Assembly: GCF_963855985.1 (NCBI RefSeq)
Contig: NC_087110.1
Coordinates: forward strand, 11,523,001-11,587,000
DNA from: Ostrinia nubilalis
Taxonomy: Eukaryota; Arthropoda; Insecta; Lepidoptera; Crambidae
Direction: 5' to 3'
DNA: 64,000 nt
In this document: in pieces, positions 34,157 through 46,149 of the stretch
Layout: the number at the start of each line of letters is the position of its first letter
How positions within the stretch are numbered: position 1 is the stretch's first letter
The notes under the pieces: generated by a model
Seen by the model: the letters and a program-made list of their open reading frames with translations, nothing else
Databases searched by the model: none
What the model was told of the DNA's origin: nothing
Position numbers and translations under genes: made by a program

Positions 34157-34935
34157 GAAAAAACCGGCCAAGTGCGAGTCGGACTCGCGCACCGAGGGTT
34201 CCGTACAAACCTGCAAGGTTTACAAAGTTCGTTCATTACGACAATCGAGTCATAACTATGGTATTTTTATTGCAAAATGAAATTCATAACATTACAATGG
34301 GGAAAGATGGAGGAGCATAAATTTAAGACAAAGATCTCTTTATCGTTTGTCATTGCTGTAACTAAAATTATGTTTACAATCACAATTTTTTTGGTGGTAT
34401 AACTACTTAAAATTTTAAGCTTTTCGGAATTTTTCTGTTACCTGTGCTGTAAGCTATTGCTTCTTACCAAATTTCGAGATTCTATGTCAACGGGAAGTGG
34501 TCTTTAGGTTTTAATTCCCTTGCGTGTAGTTGCGAGTTTCAAAATATGCGGTATCAATGGTTGTACTTTTGCGTTTTGCGTTTTTGCGTTGACTTACAAT
34601 TTTTTTTTCACGGGTTAAAGGCAATTAGATCTAAGTATTTGATATGAATTTCAACTTGATAGCTCTACGCGTTCATGAGGAAAAAAGTAATAAGTTTATA
34701 TTTATTAAAAAATATATATTTTGTAATGTAACTAAAAATTTAAGGTTTTCGGAATTTTTCCTTTATGTGTGCTATAAAACGTTGCTTCATACCAAATTTC
34801 AAGATTCTAGGTCGACTGGAAGTACCCTTTAGGTTTTGATTCCCTTGCGAGTACTTGCGAGTTTCAAAATATGCAGCTTAAATTGCTGTTTCTTTTGATT
34901 GCGTTGACATAGAAGTTTGATTTTGTTACAGCTTA
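34157..34935 (+). repeat. Dispersed repeat with internal tandem units
   Basis: It begins AAAACCGGCCAAGTGCGAGT and the self-pairing GTGCGAGTCGGACTCGCGCAC segment, a common lepidopteran interspersed repeat. Two tandem units follow (about 34408-34735 and 34736-34960), each with CGGAATTTTTC, ACCAAATTTC and CCTTTAGGTTTT blocks. The mirror copy is 35210-35777 plus 42258-42470. Confidence 0.6.
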
Positions 34936-35209
34936 AAGGTATTATAGACCTGAGTCATCAACAGCCCTTTACAGTCCACTGCTGGACTATGAGCCTCCTC
35001 CACTATAGTGGAGGGTTTTGCCATAATCTCCACGCTAGGCAGGCGGGTTGGAGATCGCAGTTTAAAAGATTGATGTTTTTCAGAGAGCGCTGCTGCCCAT
35101 TCTCTGTTTGATGTGTAGTCCCTAAGTCGCCTCTTACGACACCCGCGGGAAGCGTAGGGGTTGGTGACAAATGTATTCTACTCTGCCGTCACCACACGGC
35201 ATGTATATA
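34936..35209. repeat. Spacer at the centre of the inverted repeat
   Basis: This 274-bp spacer carries a tail of the left tandem unit, then a repeat fragment (CAGTCCACTGCTGGACTATG, GTCGCCTCTTACGACACCCG, CCGTCACCACACGGC). The last motif also occurs, decayed, at 32350 and 44260. It has no coding potential. Confidence 0.6.
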
Positions 35210-35772
35210 TAAGCTGTAACAAAATCAAACTTCTATGTCAACGCAATCAAAAGAAACAGCAATTTAAGCTGCATATTTTGAAACTCGCAAGTACTCGCAA
35301 GGGAATCAAAACCTAAAGGGTACTTCCAGTCGACCTAGAATCTTGAAATTTGGTATGAAGCAACGTTTTATAGCACACATAAAGGAAAAATTCCGAAAAC
35401 CTTAAATTTTTAGTTACATTACAAAATATATATTTTTTAATAAATATAAACTTATTACTTTTTTCCTCATGAACGCGTAGAGCTATCAAGTTGAAATTCA
35501 TATCAAATACTTAGATCTAATTGCCTTTAACCCGTGAAAAAAAAATTGTAAGTCAACGCAAAAACGCAAAACGCAAAAGTACAACCATTGATACCGCATA
35601 TTTTGAAACTCGCAACTACACGCAAGGTAATTAAAACCTAAAGACCACTTCCCGTTGACATAGAATCTCGAAATTTGGTAAGAAGCAATAGCTTACAGCA
35701 CAGGTAACAGAAAAATTCCGAAAAGCTTAAAATTTTAAGTAGTTATACCACCAAAAAAATTGTGATTGTAAA

Positions 35773-35777
35773 CATAA
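35773..35777. repeat. Target site duplication of the BEL element (left)
   Basis: CATAA, repeated at 42253-42257. The left arm has a single TTATG at the mirror position. Confidence 0.9.
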
Positions 35778-36003
35778 TGTTCAGGCGCGTGCCTGTGCGG
35801 TTTCTAATAGCAAAACAACGATCTCGTGAAAGTGTATGTGTCGACACATAGGCGCGTCCATAGATTTTTATTCATGTATAATGTAGGTAGTTCACTTGCC
35901 ATCCAACTCTCACACTGTAAAAGTATCTCTGAATAGATTTACTCTAATTTCATCAAAAACCTAGTTTTATTGCTGCTACCATACTGTGCCTAAACACAAT
36001 ACA
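35778..36003 (+). repeat. 5' LTR of the BEL element
   Basis: Begins TGTTCAGGCGCG and ends AAACACAATACA. No difference from the 3' LTR was seen over 226 bases. Confidence 0.95.
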
Positions 36004-36752
36004 TGGTGGCCCATGAGGGGAACAAGAAGAATCCGCAAAATTAACGGAAATAACGAAAATTTCACGCATCGAAAATCCGAGTGCCACGAAGAGGACTTTG
36101 GTACCAGACAATCGAAGGAACAGGAGCAACTTTAACAAGAGGACAATTATTCAAGGGTCAAATCAACTGCAAATTATCATTCAGCGAGAATTAGTGCGTG
36201 CAGCGATACATCTAAAAGTATCACAACGTACAACCACAAGTACAACGGCCTCCAAGAAAGTTAAGTGTCCTTCCTTCATTCCTGTCGTTCCAAATTTACC
36301 TAATTCCGTGTGCTGTTAGATTTAAATTTATTTGTGCAAATTAAGTCTAAAGATCGAGCAGTAATTTTAATAGTAAACTCAAAATAACTTGTGCAAATTT
36401 TACATTGTCGTGTCAGCAGTTAATTTTCAAACGTAATCGATACATATTTATTAAATTAATTTAAAATTTTAAGTTCACAGTGTTCCCATATAGTGTCCCA
36501 ACATAATTTAGTGCTAAATAACGTCATATTTTAAATTTTTATGCCGAAATTTCCAGGCAATAAACGCCCATAGCGTGCCACGACACACCTGCCACCGGCG
36601 AAATTATTGCACCGAGATTGACCTTGGCATTGAAATAACGCGACAAATCAGCTGTGCAGACATCGCAGTGCACCGAAGTGAGGAACGTGAGCAAATAAAC
36701 ACATTATTTTATTTTTTTTGTTGTTGACGGTGTTTGAATCTTTGCAGTCATT
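36004..36752 (+). other. Leader of the BEL element
   Basis: Non-coding stretch from the primer binding site to the gag start. A 73-codon frame at 36098-36319 shows no gag-like feature. Confidence 0.7.
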
Positions 36753-39700
36753 ATGTCGAAAGAAAGTGCAAATGCAGAAAAATCGTATAAGGAATTAAGC
36801 GTAAAACGATCATCTATTAAAGGACAAATAACCAAGTTTAAAAATTACCTCAGTACCATTGCATTGGAAAGTGAATTGAGTAATATCCAATTGACTGAAT
36901 TGAATCTCAGGCTCGCAAAGTTTGAAACACTGTCAATTCGATTTGATGACTTGCAAAATGAGTTAGATGTTTTAAATTCGGCCAATATATCAAACGAAAT
37001 TGAGGAACGTTATGATATTGAACAGGACATAATTTTGAGCATAGCCACCGCAAAGGAGTTGTTACAAAGATATTCAATGCAAGTTGAAAGCAATCAGCGA
37101 CGTAGTTCGATTTTAGATAATTCTTGTTGCGTAGGTCAGCAAGAATTCGGTTTTAAATTACCACAAATTCAGATAGCTAAATTCAATGGCGAATATTTCC
37201 GCTGGCTTGAGTTTCGCGACACCTTCGAGAGCCTAATACATAAAAATGAGCGCATTCCAAATATCAATAAGTATCATTATCTCATGTCTTATTTAGAAGG
37301 TGATGCAGCCAGAATAATATCAAATCTGGAAATTTCAAGCGCAAATTACATTGAGGCATGGAAGTTATTATGCAATCGCTTTGATAATAAACGGATTTTG
37401 ATAAATCAACATTTGAATTCTTTGTTTAACATTAGGCAACTACCTCGGGAGTCTGAAAAGTCATTAAGATTTTTAGTTGATCATGTAACCAAAAATTTAA
37501 GAGCATTGGCAAGCTTAGGACAACCCACAGACAAATGGGACATCCTCATTATTTTTATGCTGTCCTCAAAGCTAGACAGCACTACGTTGCTAAAGTGGGA
37601 AGAGTTTAGGAATGGTTTAGACAGTGATGTTCCGACTTTAGATCAGTTTTTTAAGTTCATGATTGACAGGGCAGATGTGCTAGAGGCTATGTCTCGCAGT
37701 AAATCAGACAGTTCTAATATAATTAAGCCCCAAGCGCAGCCTGTACGCAATAATTACAATCAAAGATCAGGTCAAAATTCTTACACAAAATCATTTGCTA
37801 GTAGTGTTCGCACTAACAATAACAACAACTCAGGTAATTTTACCACAAAATTATATTGCATAATTTGTAATGAAAATCATAAGATTTACGATTGTCCAAC
37901 GTTCAAGTCAAAGGGAGTGGATGCAAGAATGCAAGACGTAAATAAATACAAATTATGCCTAAATTGTCTTAGGCAAGGGCACCCCGCGGCGGAGTGTCGC
38001 CTGGGACCGTGTCGGGAGTGCAAGCGTAAGCACAATAGCTTACTTCATCGCCCATCTTCATCCATAAATCATCACGTAGCTATTGATGAAAGTGAAGATG
38101 AGCCTTTTGAGTCTATAGTAAACTTCTCAAAGCAATGCAAAATGCAAGTATTATTATCAACTGCAATGATAGAAGTCTCGAATCCATTGAACCATCAAAA
38201 GGTCAAAGTTCGCGCGCTTTTAGATTGCGGTAGCCAGTCAACTTTTATTACGGAGTCGTTGAAAACTAAATTATCATTAAATTCAAAGCCAATTGACTCA
38301 TTAAAGGTCATTGGGATTGGCAACAATGCCACACATAACGTGGTCGAAACTTGTAACATTCAAATAAAGTCATTACATAGCAACTTTAATCGAAAATTAT
38401 CTTGCTTGATATTAAAAAAATTAACAGGCAGCTTGCCAAAGGCGCCTATCAATATTTCATCTCTAAGATTGCCAACAAACATTCAGTTAGCGGACCCTTC
38501 GTTTAATGTACCCGGTCCCGTAGACATGCTCATAGGAGCCGACATATTTTGGGACATTTTAAGCAACGAACAGAGGTCACTAGGCGCTAACAAACCAAAA
38601 CTCCTAGGTTCTAAACTAGGCTGGGTAATATCAGGCCCACTAAATTCAGAATTATCTTGCAACGTCAAGACAACACTTTCTACTCATGCAGCGTTATCGT
38701 GCTCATTAAATCAAGAATTCGAAAATTACATAAAAAAGTTTAGCGATTTAGAAGAGGTTCCGAACAAAATAGTAATTAGTGAGAATGAACGAATGTGTGA
38801 AGATCATTTTATGAATCACACTAAAAGAGACGATCAGGGTAGATTTCAGGTCAAGCTTCCCCTGAAGGATACGCCAGATTGTCTAGGTGACTCATATAGA
38901 TTAGCGAGAAAACGTTTTGGCTATTTAGAAAAACGATTAAATCGGAATCCAACGTTAAAAATCGAATATTTTAAATTCATTAGAGAGTACGCTGAGCTCG
39001 GCCATTTATCTCGCTGTAACATTCCTCCTGAGCCAGCTTACTACCTGTGTCATCACGCGGTATTAAAACAAGAAAGCGAGTCAACGAAACTACGCGTAGT
39101 GTTTGACGGCTCAGCCGCAACTACGTCAGGCTATTCGCTAAATGATTTACTGGTAGTAGGCCCAAACGTACAAAACTCTCTGTTCTCCATATTAATACGC
39201 GCTAGGCAATATAAATATCTGTTAACTGGGGATATAGAGAAAATGTATCGGCAGGTAATGGTGTCTGAGCAAGATCGTGGCTTACAATTAATTTTGTGGA
39301 GAGAAGACGAGAGCAAACCAATAGAAACTTTAATGTTAAATACACTTACATACGGCACCGCAAGTGCAAGTTACTTAAGCACTCGCTGCCTGGTACAATT
39401 AGCCAAAGAACAGAATGATGAGCTCATTAAAGAGATAATTAAGAACGATTTTTATGTTGATGACTTGATCACAGGGGCGGATGATGAAAACACACTAAAA
39501 TATATTCAAAATTCAGTTTCTGATGCTTTGCTCTCGGGTTGTTTTAATTTAAGGAAGTATAAAACTAACCATCCGTCAATTTTCAAAAATGTAGACATGA
39601 ACCAACAAGACAATTTAATAATTAGCGAGTCTACTAGTACTCTCGGTCTTGGGTGGACACCATCGACTGACACCTTTCACTTTCCAGTAAAAACTTTTCA

Positions 39701-40034
39701 AGACAGCCAGTTAGAAGAACCAATAACTAAAAGGTCAATAATGTCAAGTTCTTTTAAATTGTTTGATCCTTTGGGGCTACTGAGTCCAGTTATTATACAA
39801 CCCAAGATGCTGTTACAAAAGCTTTGGCAGCTAAAATCAGGCTGGGACGTGCCGGTTAATAATGAAATAAAAACCGATTGGGTTAAATTTAGCGACAGTT
39901 TAAAATCAATTCACAAATTACACATTCCAAGGTGGATTTTAGCTGATTGTGCAAGCGAGGCCGAGTTGCATTCATTTAGCGACGCCTCACAGTCTGCGTA
40001 CGGCGCGTGCATCTACATACTTAGTATCGCGTAG
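36753..40034 (+). CDS. BEL gag-pol, N-terminal part up to a frameshift
   Basis: An open frame of 1093 codons from an ATG at 36753. Residues about 132-300 are the DUF1759 gag region. Zinc knuckles lie at 369-381 (CIICNENHKIYDC), 402-415 (CLNCLRQGHPAAEC) and 420-432. The protease follows, with its active site in ALLDCGSQSTFI (D491). Reverse transcriptase spans about 715-960, with D827 in LLTGDIEKMYRQV and the catalytic YVDD at 901-904. RNase H starts near 1070 (SFSDAS, D1077), and the frame stops at 1093 inside it, where the frame resumes one base later. The protein would be the capsid plus replication enzymes of the retrotransposon. As read it lacks most of RNase H and all of integrase. Confidence 0.9.
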   Translation: MSKESANAEKSYKELSVKRSSIKGQITKFKNYLSTIALESELSNIQLTELNLRLAKFETLSIRFDDLQNELDVLNSANISNEIEERYDIEQDIILSIATAKELLQRYSMQVESNQRRSSILDNSCCVGQQEFGFKLPQIQIAKFNGEYFRWLEFRDTFESLIHKNERIPNINKYHYLMSYLEGDAARIISNLEISSANYIEAWKLLCNRFDNKRILINQHLNSLFNIRQLPRESEKSLRFLVDHVTKNLRALASLGQPTDKWDILIIFMLSSKLDSTTLLKWEEFRNGLDSDVPTLDQFFKFMIDRADVLEAMSRSKSDSSNIIKPQAQPVRNNYNQRSGQNSYTKSFASSVRTNNNNNSGNFTTKLYCIICNENHKIYDCPTFKSKGVDARMQDVNKYKLCLNCLRQGHPAAECRLGPCRECKRKHNSLLHRPSSSINHHVAIDESEDEPFESIVNFSKQCKMQVLLSTAMIEVSNPLNHQKVKVRALLDCGSQSTFITESLKTKLSLNSKPIDSLKVIGIGNNATHNVVETCNIQIKSLHSNFNRKLSCLILKKLTGSLPKAPINISSLRLPTNIQLADPSFNVPGPVDMLIGADIFWDILSNEQRSLGANKPKLLGSKLGWVISGPLNSELSCNVKTTLSTHAALSCSLNQEFENYIKKFSDLEEVPNKIVISENERMCEDHFMNHTKRDDQGRFQVKLPLKDTPDCLGDSYRLARKRFGYLEKRLNRNPTLKIEYFKFIREYAELGHLSRCNIPPEPAYYLCHHAVLKQESESTKLRVVFDGSAATTSGYSLNDLLVVGPNVQNSLFSILIRARQYKYLLTGDIEKMYRQVMVSEQDRGLQLILWREDESKPIETLMLNTLTYGTASASYLSTRCLVQLAKEQNDELIKEIIKNDFYVDDLITGADDENTLKYIQNSVSDALLSGCFNLRKYKTNHPSIFKNVDMNQQDNLIISESTSTLGLGWTPSTDTFHFPVKTFQDSQLEEPITKRSIMSSSFKLFDPLGLLSPVIIQPKMLLQKLWQLKSGWDVPVNNEIKTDWVKFSDSLKSIHKLHIPRWILADCASEAELHSFSDASQSAYGACIYILSIA

Positions 40035-42000
40035 TCATAATGGTGACGTCACGGCCAGATTATTGTGCGCTAAGTCAAAGGTGGCTCCCGCAAAACCTAC
40101 CACGATACCACGCCTCGAACTGTGCGCTGCTTTACTTTCTGCTAAACTATGTAATGCGGTATTAAGTTCTATTAGGTACAAGCCGAAGAATATAGTACAT
40201 TGGTGTGATTCCAGCGTAGTTCTGAGTTGGATAAACACCGACTTGTCTAAATTAAAAACATTCGTAGCTAATCGCGTAGGTGAAATCGTAGAACTTACCT
40301 CCCCAGCGTCCTGGCGTTACGTGCCCACTTCAATAAACCCTGCCGACTTAATATCGAGGGGCGTCGACGCGAGGCAACTACTTTCTATGGATCTATGGTG
40401 GTCAGGTCCCGAATTCTTGCGTCAGGGAAGAACAGGATAGCCATTGCCATTGGTTACGAATGATAATGAGGAATTAATTGAAATTAAAACAAATTCTGCA
40501 CTACTTAGTGAACCATTAATTAAATGTGAGGAATTTTCATCTTTTAACAGACTTCGCAGGTCATTTGCATTTGTTTTGAGATTTTTACACAATGCTAGGC
40601 ATCCTAAAAATAAACGTGTAGGCACGCTCTCTGCGGACGAACTGCGCGAATCATTTCATTCTCTGTGCGCTATGGCACAAAGACAATCTTTTTCATTGGA
40701 ACACGAGTTATTAAACAAAGGCCAACCTTTATCTAATAAAAGCAAGATTTTATCACTTTCACCTTTCTTATCTGATGACGGATTGATACGCGTCGGTGGT
40801 CGCCTGTTTGCTGCAGACTGCGACTATGAAAAGAAGCATCCAATCTTGTTACATGCTTCACATCCACTTACTAAATTATATTTTGCAAGAGAGCACTTAA
40901 TTAATTTTCATAGCGGCCCTCAATTACTTTTAGCACAAGTAAGACAAACCGTGTGGCCTGTCAATGGACGATTGCTAGCACGACGCACCGTCTCTAAGTG
41001 CGTAGTATGTCGTCGATTTAGAGGCAAGACAATGCAGCCTATAATGGGAAACCTACCTTCTCAACGCATCAATCCAGATTTCCCATGTTTGTCTGTTGGG
41101 GTGGACTACGCTGGCCCATTTTTTATAACAAATCGAAAGGGGCGTGGAGCGCGTTTAATTAAATGCTATCTATGTCTCTTTGTGTGTTTGCGCTTTAAAT
41201 GTATACACCTGGAGGCCGTCAGCGACTTAACGAGCGATGCTTTTATTATGACCTTGCGTAGGTTCATAGCGCGTCGCGGCAGGCCAGCGGAAATATTTAG
41301 CGACAATGGTCGCAACTTTGTAGCTGCTTCTAAAGAAATAAGTAGTTTTATTAAGGAAAGTAAAGAAACTATAACTGATTTTGCAAGTGAACAAGGTATT
41401 CAATTCGTGTTTATACCCGCCTATGCTCCTCATTTCGGCGGCATCTGGGAGGCAGGTGTCAAATCGGCAAAACATCATTTGCGTAGAGTAATCGGCAATA
41501 GTAATGTAACATTTGAGGAGATATCTACTTTATTTGCTCAAGTAGAGGCGATTCTCAACAGCCGTCCTTTGTGCCCATTATCCTCTTCACCAAACGACCT
41601 CCTCCCTCTCACACCCGGACATTTTCTTATTGGTAGACCAATGTCAGCGCTGCCCTCGCCAGCTCTACAAGACTGCAATGAAAATCAGCTAACCCGATAT
41701 GAGAGACTAGCAAGAATACGACAACACTTTTGGCATCGCTGGCAGAAAGAATATTTGTCTGAGCTTCAGCAAAGAACTAAATGGCGCACCGACAAGTCAA
41801 AGCTCAATGTTGGAGACATGGTGCTGATCTCAGAAGACAATGCTCCTCCGATGGAATGGAGACTGGGCAGAATTCTACGTCTCATTCCTGGACAGGACGA
41901 TATAGCACGAGTAGCTGATATTCATACTGCAAGAGGAACCGTACGTCGAGCTTTGACCCGCATTTGCCCTCTACCTACAGCGGAAGAACTACGTGGTTGA
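40010..42000 (+). pseudogene. BEL pol, C-terminal part (RNase H, integrase), broken
   Basis: Pol continues in the frame one base ahead of the first part, from about 40010-40033, through the rest of RNase H (RLLCAKSK, then WCDSSVVLSWI) to an in-frame TAG at 40438-40440, then on to a stop at 41998-42000. After the TAG lie the integrase zinc site (H-x4-H ... CVVC, near 40894-41010), the catalytic triad (D in VGVDYAG near 41104, D in FSDNG near 41302, E in GGIWEAG near 41449), and a C-terminal domain of the DUF5641 type. Both lesions must be recent, given the identical LTRs, unless the element was mobilised in trans. Confidence 0.85.
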
Positions 42001-42026
42001 AAGCACGCTTTCAACGGCCGGGAATA

Positions 42027-42252
42027 TGTTCAGGCGCGTGCCTGTGCGGTTTCTAATAGCAAAACAACGATCTCGTGAAAGTGTATGTGTCGACACATAG
42101 GCGCGTCCATAGATTTTTATTCATGTATAATGTAGGTAGTTCACTTGCCATCCAACTCTCACACTGTAAAAGTATCTCTGAATAGATTTACTCTAATTTC
42201 ATCAAAAACCTAGTTTTATTGCTGCTACCATACTGTGCCTAAACACAATACA
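42027..42252 (+). repeat. 3' LTR of the BEL element
   Basis: 226 bp, same as the 5' LTR. Just upstream lies a small hairpin, TGAAAGCACGCTTTCA. Confidence 0.95.
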
Positions 42253-42257
42253 CATAA
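42253..42257. repeat. Target site duplication of the BEL element (right)
   Basis: CATAA, the partner of 35773-35777. Confidence 0.9.
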
Positions 42258-43456
42258 TTTTAGTTACAGCAATGACAAACGATAAAGAGATCTTTGTCTT
42301 AAATTTATGCTCCTCCATCTTTCCCCATTGTAATGTTATGAATTTCATTTTGCAATAAAAATACCATAGTTATGACTCGATTGTCGTAATGAACGAACTT
42401 TGTAAACCTTGCAGGTTTGTACGGAACCCTCGGTGCGCGAGTCCGACTCGCACTTGGCCGGTTTTTTCTTTTTTAACACTCTTATATTAACTTAAGTTGT
42501 ATGTAAGTAACTAACTAAAAAAAGTATGTAAACAAATCTAGGAAGTCGAATTTATCCTACCTTTAATAATTTTCTCATCGATTTGAAACCTATGTAAATC
42601 GAATGTCAATACAATAATTTGGTACAATCGAGCTGATGATTTTAAACATCCAAAAGAAATATTGCTATTAAAAAGTGATGGGAAATTTACAATTCTATAT
42701 GGCGCATATTTTCAATTTGATTTTCCTCAAATATATCACGGAATTTAAAGCGGATTTTTTTTATGCAATTAGATTAAATATCAGACTATATCTTGCAATT
42801 AAAAATGTTTGCATATATTAAGGTATAATTGAGAAAAAAAATAAAAACAAAAATCACTAAAATCATTTTTCCTAATTAACTGAATGCGTTTACGAAGCAC
42901 TTAATACGCTTATTACGTGTAGTTTTAAGAGCTCTATGAAGTATTATAACAATTCTGAATTAAATGTTATAAGTTAACGAGTGAGAATATTTTTGCATAA
43001 TTTTGAAGTAAAAAAATAGGTAACTTTGAATTTTTATACCGCGAAAACTACTTGGAATTTTCAAACGGGAGTTTTACTATCATGTTTGTATAACTGAGCT
43101 CTATACGGTTCATCAAATAAATGAGAATGTCCGATTATACAGTCTCATAACATACTGTGCGTCTACTAGTCAAAGGCCTCTCTTCCAGGAATTATTGCGA
43201 CTGGTTCTAAACTGCGTGGATATAGGCACTCCCTTTAAACTTGACCAGGTCTATAGTCCACCTAGTCATCACTATAATGAGAACTGAGCGTTTCTGGCCC
43301 ACGGGCCATCATTGGTCCTACAAGCTTATAGCTGAGCCCTACTTACTGCCACTTGAACTTGGCTTTTTCGCAATTCGTTGCAAAATAACTATAGGCTGCG
43401 TCAATTGACACCGTCAATAATTTTGTGAGTAGGTAAAGTACATTAAAAGTGAACTC

Positions 43457-43604
43457 ACGCCCGTATTCACAAACGATGCTTGCATAAATGAAGCAGCAAA
43501 TCGAACGCACAGCGTTGAATAGAGCTCTGTGATTGGTTCGTATGTCACCCTGTGCGTCCACGCGCACTGTGAGACCTCATAGTAGTGTTTGTAAATACGG
43601 GCGT
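43457..43604 (-). mobile_element. MITE (CGCCCGTATTCACAAAC family), right-arm copy
   Basis: Mirror of 33021-33168. The encoded chance frames are identical in both arms. Confidence 0.8.
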
Positions 43605-43989
43605 CAGACTCATAACTCTCACTCTTAGACAATATAAAATTGGCTTGACGGACAGAGATGATTACCTACTTGACATTATATCACTTTTTGTCGTAATGTT
43701 GGCTTGAAAGAAAATTAGCGAGAAAAGGATTTGATACATACTTAAAATTTACTCAGTGACAATTAGGAGTTTTAATCAACCCCGCTCCGCTCAAGCAGTG
43801 AACCCGCGCCCGAACATCCTTGTTAGCGAGTGCCAAGTCACGATCGCACCATAAACCAGTGTGTAGGTAACCGGGAAATTTCCTATGCCGGGAACTTCCA
43901 AGATTAAAATATGGAGTTTGTTCTGAGGTTACATTTACTTATATTATAGTATTCACTTTGTTCTATGTATTATGTAGCACATAGTACAC

Positions 43990-44199
43990 TGACGGTCGAT
44001 GGGGCAGCAAGGTTCTGGAATGGAGGCCGCGTACCGAAAAACGCAGCGAGGGACGTCCACCCATAAGGTGGACCGACGACATCATAAAGGTAGCAGGGAA
44101 CCGCTGGACGCAGGCTACCAATCGATTAACATGGAAAACATTGGGGGTGGCCTATGTTCAGCAGTGGACGTCTTATGGCTGAAATGATGATGATGATGA
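43990..44199 (+). mobile_element. RTE LINE 3' end, ATG-tailed (right arm)
   Basis: Mirror of 32426-32635, ending GGCTGAAATGATGATGATGA. Confidence 0.8.
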
Positions 44200-45934
44200 T
44201 TAAGTCCTATTCTACCCTGCCGGATCCATACGCCCTGATCGTTCTGCCTGTGGATGTCGTAAGAGGCGACTGCAGGCCAAATGCTCCATTTGGCTCTGGT
44301 AAATTAGAGAAGATGATGATGATGTATTATGTCCAGTTGTACCAGTGGTGACCTAAGGAGGCGCATCCTCCCAGTAACTTGCAGAAAAAAATGTCATTCA
44401 TAAACCTACGAGTTATGACGAGGTCTTTCGGCAGCCATTTTCATAGTAGAGACCATTTATCTGCAAACGTAGTGTAGGATACCTGAAAGACTCGATGACC
44501 CGACGACATGAAAGCATTCTCATTATATGGGTCTAAGACGATTTGGTGTAATAGTGGCACTTTGTTTATAAGATACCTATTAATTAATTAAATATCAAAT
44601 CGAAATATTACGTACTGAAAATGGCACGCCAAATTCTAAAATGTATGCTACTGAACACTAAATCACCAAAGAGCTTTATCGAACTGGGAGCAGAAATTCC
44701 TTTGACTACAGATTATTCCAAATAAGCGAATGTGAGCTGCTGGAATAAATTAATTTCGTTCCTAGGATATTAGTAATTTGATACTAACATTTGCTGGAAA
44801 GGTCTGACTTTGAATAACGTTGGGAAGAAATCAGAAACTACGTTTATACAACGCGAATTAATTATTGGAAGTCTTGGTAGGTAATTAGTTTTCTGAGATT
44901 TGTATTACTTGTATCTATTGGTATAAGTTCTTACACAAGAGAAATAGGTAAGTAATCATATCAACAAATGTATGAAAATGAGTCATGAGAAAAATCATCT
45001 ATGAGAAACTAAGATGTCGTATGATCTTATGATCTGTACAATGTTAATAAGATTAGATACGAGACCAAATAAAATTAGCATTTGACTCACAACCGTTTGT
45101 TTATAAAATCGATTAACTCAATTTCTCAGTTAGGTGCCGACACCCTGCGTTACAAAGTCACATTTTAAGCATATTTACTAAACATAATAATAATTATGTA
45201 TAAAAACGTCTTGAAAATCAATTCATCATCATCATTCGTTTTGATTGACGTTCCAACACACTATACTTGACATCAACACCTTACATTGTATTCTGAAAAA
45301 CTATTTCGACTAACTATAACCGTCTCTTTCATTCACAAATGAGTGAGAGAGACGTTAAATGAGGTTTATCGAAAACTTCTTTCGTAATAGGGCATCGCAG
45401 CTTTGGAAATCAATAAAAATGCCTGTTTCTTAACAATAGCCAATAAAGACCATTATAGTATCGCGTTACAATAGATCGGGTCCGCACGAGACGACCTATG
45501 ACCTGACTCTATATGGCTTAATTGCCTTATTTTATGGTGAAAAGTTTCTTGCATACGCGAACAATAGATTTATACCGAAAAGGGAGTTGTTATAATCTAT
45601 CTTTGTCATAATAATGCTATCAGTTATTCCCTAATAGAAACGTTATAGGTACATACGTCTGAAAACTTAGTCAAAACAATAATAGTAGTCAATGCCGCGA
45701 CGACACATTTAGTAATCGTCATTGTTTTAAACTTTCATGGTCACTAACATAATTATTACTGACGGGGTTGCTACCATGTACCCTAATTTTGAGTTTCCGA
45801 TATTTCGGCACTGTTGCAAGCGACATCGTCACGTGACCCCGTCAGTAATAATAATTATTATAGCAATCGTCGTGTCTATTAGTTTCTACTGCAGGCATTC
45901 GGAAAATCACGACTTTACCTATAGTGTAGTAGGT

Positions 45935-46055
45935 ACAAGGTGGACCTATGACCTCATAAAGGTAGCAGGAAGGCTCTGGATGCAGGCCGCTGCCACCCAT
46001 TGGGGGAGGTCGATGTTTAGCAGACGTCCTGTGGCTGAAATTATGATGATGATTT
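45935..46055 (+). mobile_element. RTE LINE 3' end, ATG-tailed (outer right arm)
   Basis: ACAAGGTGGACCTATGACCT through GACGTCCTGTGGCTGAAATT to ATGATGATGAT. A decayed counterpart is at 29199-29303. Confidence 0.75.
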
Positions 46056-46149
46056 AAAGTACCTACCTAGTGTAGGCTTAGTTTGCTATAGTTTACCGTA
46101 TACGTATTTCTATGGACAGTATTTTCTAGGATTTTAACCTTTCATTCAT

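Larger units (their letters stand above)
28515..34935 (+). repeat. Left arm of an 18-kb inverted repeat
   Basis: Inverted counterpart of 35210-46560. From 32213 to 34935 it aligns gap-free with the right arm (left plus right coordinate is 70145, or 76625 beyond the BEL insertion) with one mismatch noticed, 34517 against 35628. Further out similarity is clear but lower and broken by insertions private to this arm: a LINE tail (29860-30075), a piggyBac-like element (30344-31399) and an RTE end (31468-31642). Confidence 0.9.
35778..42252 (+). mobile_element. BEL/Pao LTR retrotransposon, 6475 bp
   Basis: Two 226-bp LTRs with TG...CA ends, a 5-bp target duplication (CATAA), a leader of about 750 bp, one gag-pol reading frame and BEL/Pao domain order: DUF1759 gag, zinc knuckles, aspartic protease, reverse transcriptase, RNase H, HHCC/DDE integrase. 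TGGTGGCCC directly behind the 5' LTR is the likely primer binding site. GGCCGGGAATA before the 3' LTR is a weak polypurine tract. The LTRs read as identical, so insertion is recent, yet pol is broken by a frameshift and a stop. No envelope-like frame is present. Confidence 0.95.
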
